From Trematomus loennbergii (taxonomy: Eukaryota > Chordata > Actinopteri > Perciformes > Nototheniidae): a DNA stretch of 64,000 bases. The notes beneath the pieces were generated by a model. That model had not been told where the DNA came from, searched no databases, and worked only from the letters and a program-made list of their open reading frames with translations. The stretch is taken from NCBI GenBank assembly GCA_012861695.1, contig JAAOOA010000006.1, positions 26,669,811-26,733,810 on the forward strand. The letters are read 5' to 3'. Made by a program: the position numbers and the translations under genes. Positions 62,870-64,000 of the stretch are shown piece after piece. Each line of letters starts with the position of its first letter. The first letter of the stretch is position 1.

Positions 62870-64000
62870 GGATTATATCCAACCTGTCTCTGCCCTGGAG
62901 CTCGACAGCCAGCAAGAAAGTGTTCGCTGCTGCCACATCTGTAACAGTGCGTGCAGTAGTGTTCAGTTCCACGCTGTTGACAGCCAAAACATCTCCTCAT
63001 ACGCCCACGGTTTGGTGGTGGAACGCTGCGCTGTGTGTCAAATCTCTGATGATATTGTGCATTTTCTTCTCTGTGTCCCGGACCAGGAGTGAACCAATGT
63101 CCCTGTGGCAGTCCCTGCCTCTGCTGACCTGGAAATTGCTGAACTGATGTGGGATCTGGCCCTTGTGCTGGTGGCTGTTGCTGTATAGACTCTCTGATTT
63201 GAGACACTTCTGCTCTAAGATCTTTCAGTAGAGCCATCTCAGATCTTATCTCTTTAAGCTGGGAGAGTACCATAGGGGGAATTGTATCTATGTTTTTCTG
63301 AGCACACTGCTTTTCTATCTTTTCAACAGGAGCATCATTGGACTGAGCTGCATGTATCATGACAGGGCGTTGTTGTCCTAACAATTTTCTTTTACTCTGC
63401 GTCTCTTGCTCACAGGCACAAGCTGCATTCATCCGCTCTAGTAACAGTTCATCAGAGATGTCAGTCTGCTCAAGGTATGGTTGGAGATCACGTTTTACAT
63501 TATCACTCTGGAGACCAGTTAACACAGTGTGAAGGAACATGTTCTGCACTAAGCATGGATCATATTTGAGACCTGACTCAGCTTCTTGGGAGGCAAACAA
63601 AATCTTCTGTCTCAGGTCAAAAGCTCGGATAAGGAAGTTCTGTGGGGTTTCCTTGATGCCCTGAACCTCAGAGGTGAGCTGCTTATAGAGGTCGGTTGCA
63701 CTCTTCTCCTGGTAATGGGAACGGAGTATACGTCTCAATGTTGGTAAGGTCAAGTTAATTTTCCCCTCCAAATAACTACGGAGCTGCATGCCAGGAGAAA
63801 TGGCTCTTATCACTGCATCCACAATCTCAGGTTCTGGAAACCCTTTACTTAGTCCATGTTCAATTTGGCGAGCTAAACTTGAAAAAGTAAGCTTATCTTT
63901 TGTCCATGTTCACCAATTTGGCCAGATATTTTTAATTCCTTAAACCATGGGGGGTGTGCATGGCTGATGGCTGTGCTCTGTGCTGTGTCCTTGCTATAAG
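62830..64000 (-). pseudogene. gag: Ty3/gypsy Gag, frame-broken and cut by the window edge
   Basis: The 330-codon frame from 63822 (a GTG) has a capsid-like helical region (VIRAISPGMQLRSYLEG, LPTLRRILRSHY, ETPQNFLIRAFDLRQK), a coiled-coil-like LKEIRSEMALLKDLRAEVSQ, a Pro/Gln-rich linker, and at the C-terminus CFGCQQRGTEHYCTHC followed by zinc knuckle CYRCGSSEHFLAGC (C-x2-C-x4-H-x4-C). Stop at 62830-62832. Upstream the frame is blocked by a TGA at 63910-63912. Homologous-looking sequence (PWFKELKISGQIGEHGQK) continues to the window edge in another frame, so a one-base loss near 63893-63899 has broken gag. Matrix and N-terminal capsid lie at or beyond the edge. Confidence 0.8.

Overview
This is a piece of vertebrate nuclear genome, almost certainly a teleost fish. 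The reasons are long (CA)n/(GT)n arrays, an abundant fish-type TTAA/AT-rich MITE complement, a fish LINE-1, Tf1/sushi-like and other Ty3/gypsy LTR elements, several hAT elements, and a multi-exon six-cysteine astacin (hatching-enzyme-like) protease. There is no bacterial or organellar gene structure. Open frames are short and mostly noise, apart from transposon genes and protease exons.

Layout. 1-24 kb is non-coding DNA (intron or intergenic) with long dinucleotide arrays (6100-6237, 13510-13669, 21582-21883), copies of one MITE family, a 1.1 kb TIR element with TTA duplications (9796-10874) and a 1 kb TTAA-flanked element (17758-18743). 24.4-25.5 kb is a broken non-LTR retrotransposon. 25.9-29.5 kb is a three-deep nest: an outer hAT with perfect 8-bp duplications contains a second hAT with its own perfect 8-bp duplications, which contains a short non-autonomous LTR element with nearly identical LTRs.

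30.8-35.3 kb (minus strand) holds all nine exons of an astacin gene, with a TATA box and signal-peptide exon but two frame breaks. 35.7-37.6 kb is another TTAA element, 37.7-39.7 kb a 5'-truncated LINE-1, and 40.3-40.8 kb a TTF-finger transposase relic. 41.8-45.4 kb (plus strand) is a second, 5'-truncated astacin copy whose intron received a 2.1 kb fold-back element. 47.4-50.7 kb is a giant inverted repeat with ~666-bp arms that later received MITEs. 50.9-51.3 kb (minus strand) is a third astacin fragment, fused abruptly to the gag start of a Tf1/sushi-like LTR element (LTR 51650-52120).

52.4-56.6 kb is a composite repeat with a ~147-bp tandem array, interrupted by a 1.8 kb hAT that encodes a truncated BED-finger transposase. 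From 57.2 kb to the right edge lies a Ty3/gypsy-type retrotransposon on the minus strand: 3' LTR, polypurine tract, an uninterrupted 1530-codon pol frame and gag. Its 5' LTR is outside the window. Its pol begins with a canonical eight-ligand MYND zinc finger, and the gag/pol overlap carries a classic TTTAAAC -1 frameshift heptamer followed by a predicted hairpin/pseudoknot. These are the most interesting signals here.

Functionally, no host gene in the window looks fully intact. The astacin copies appear to be decaying tandem/inverted paralogues, and the most complete coding unit is the pol gene of the retrotransposon.
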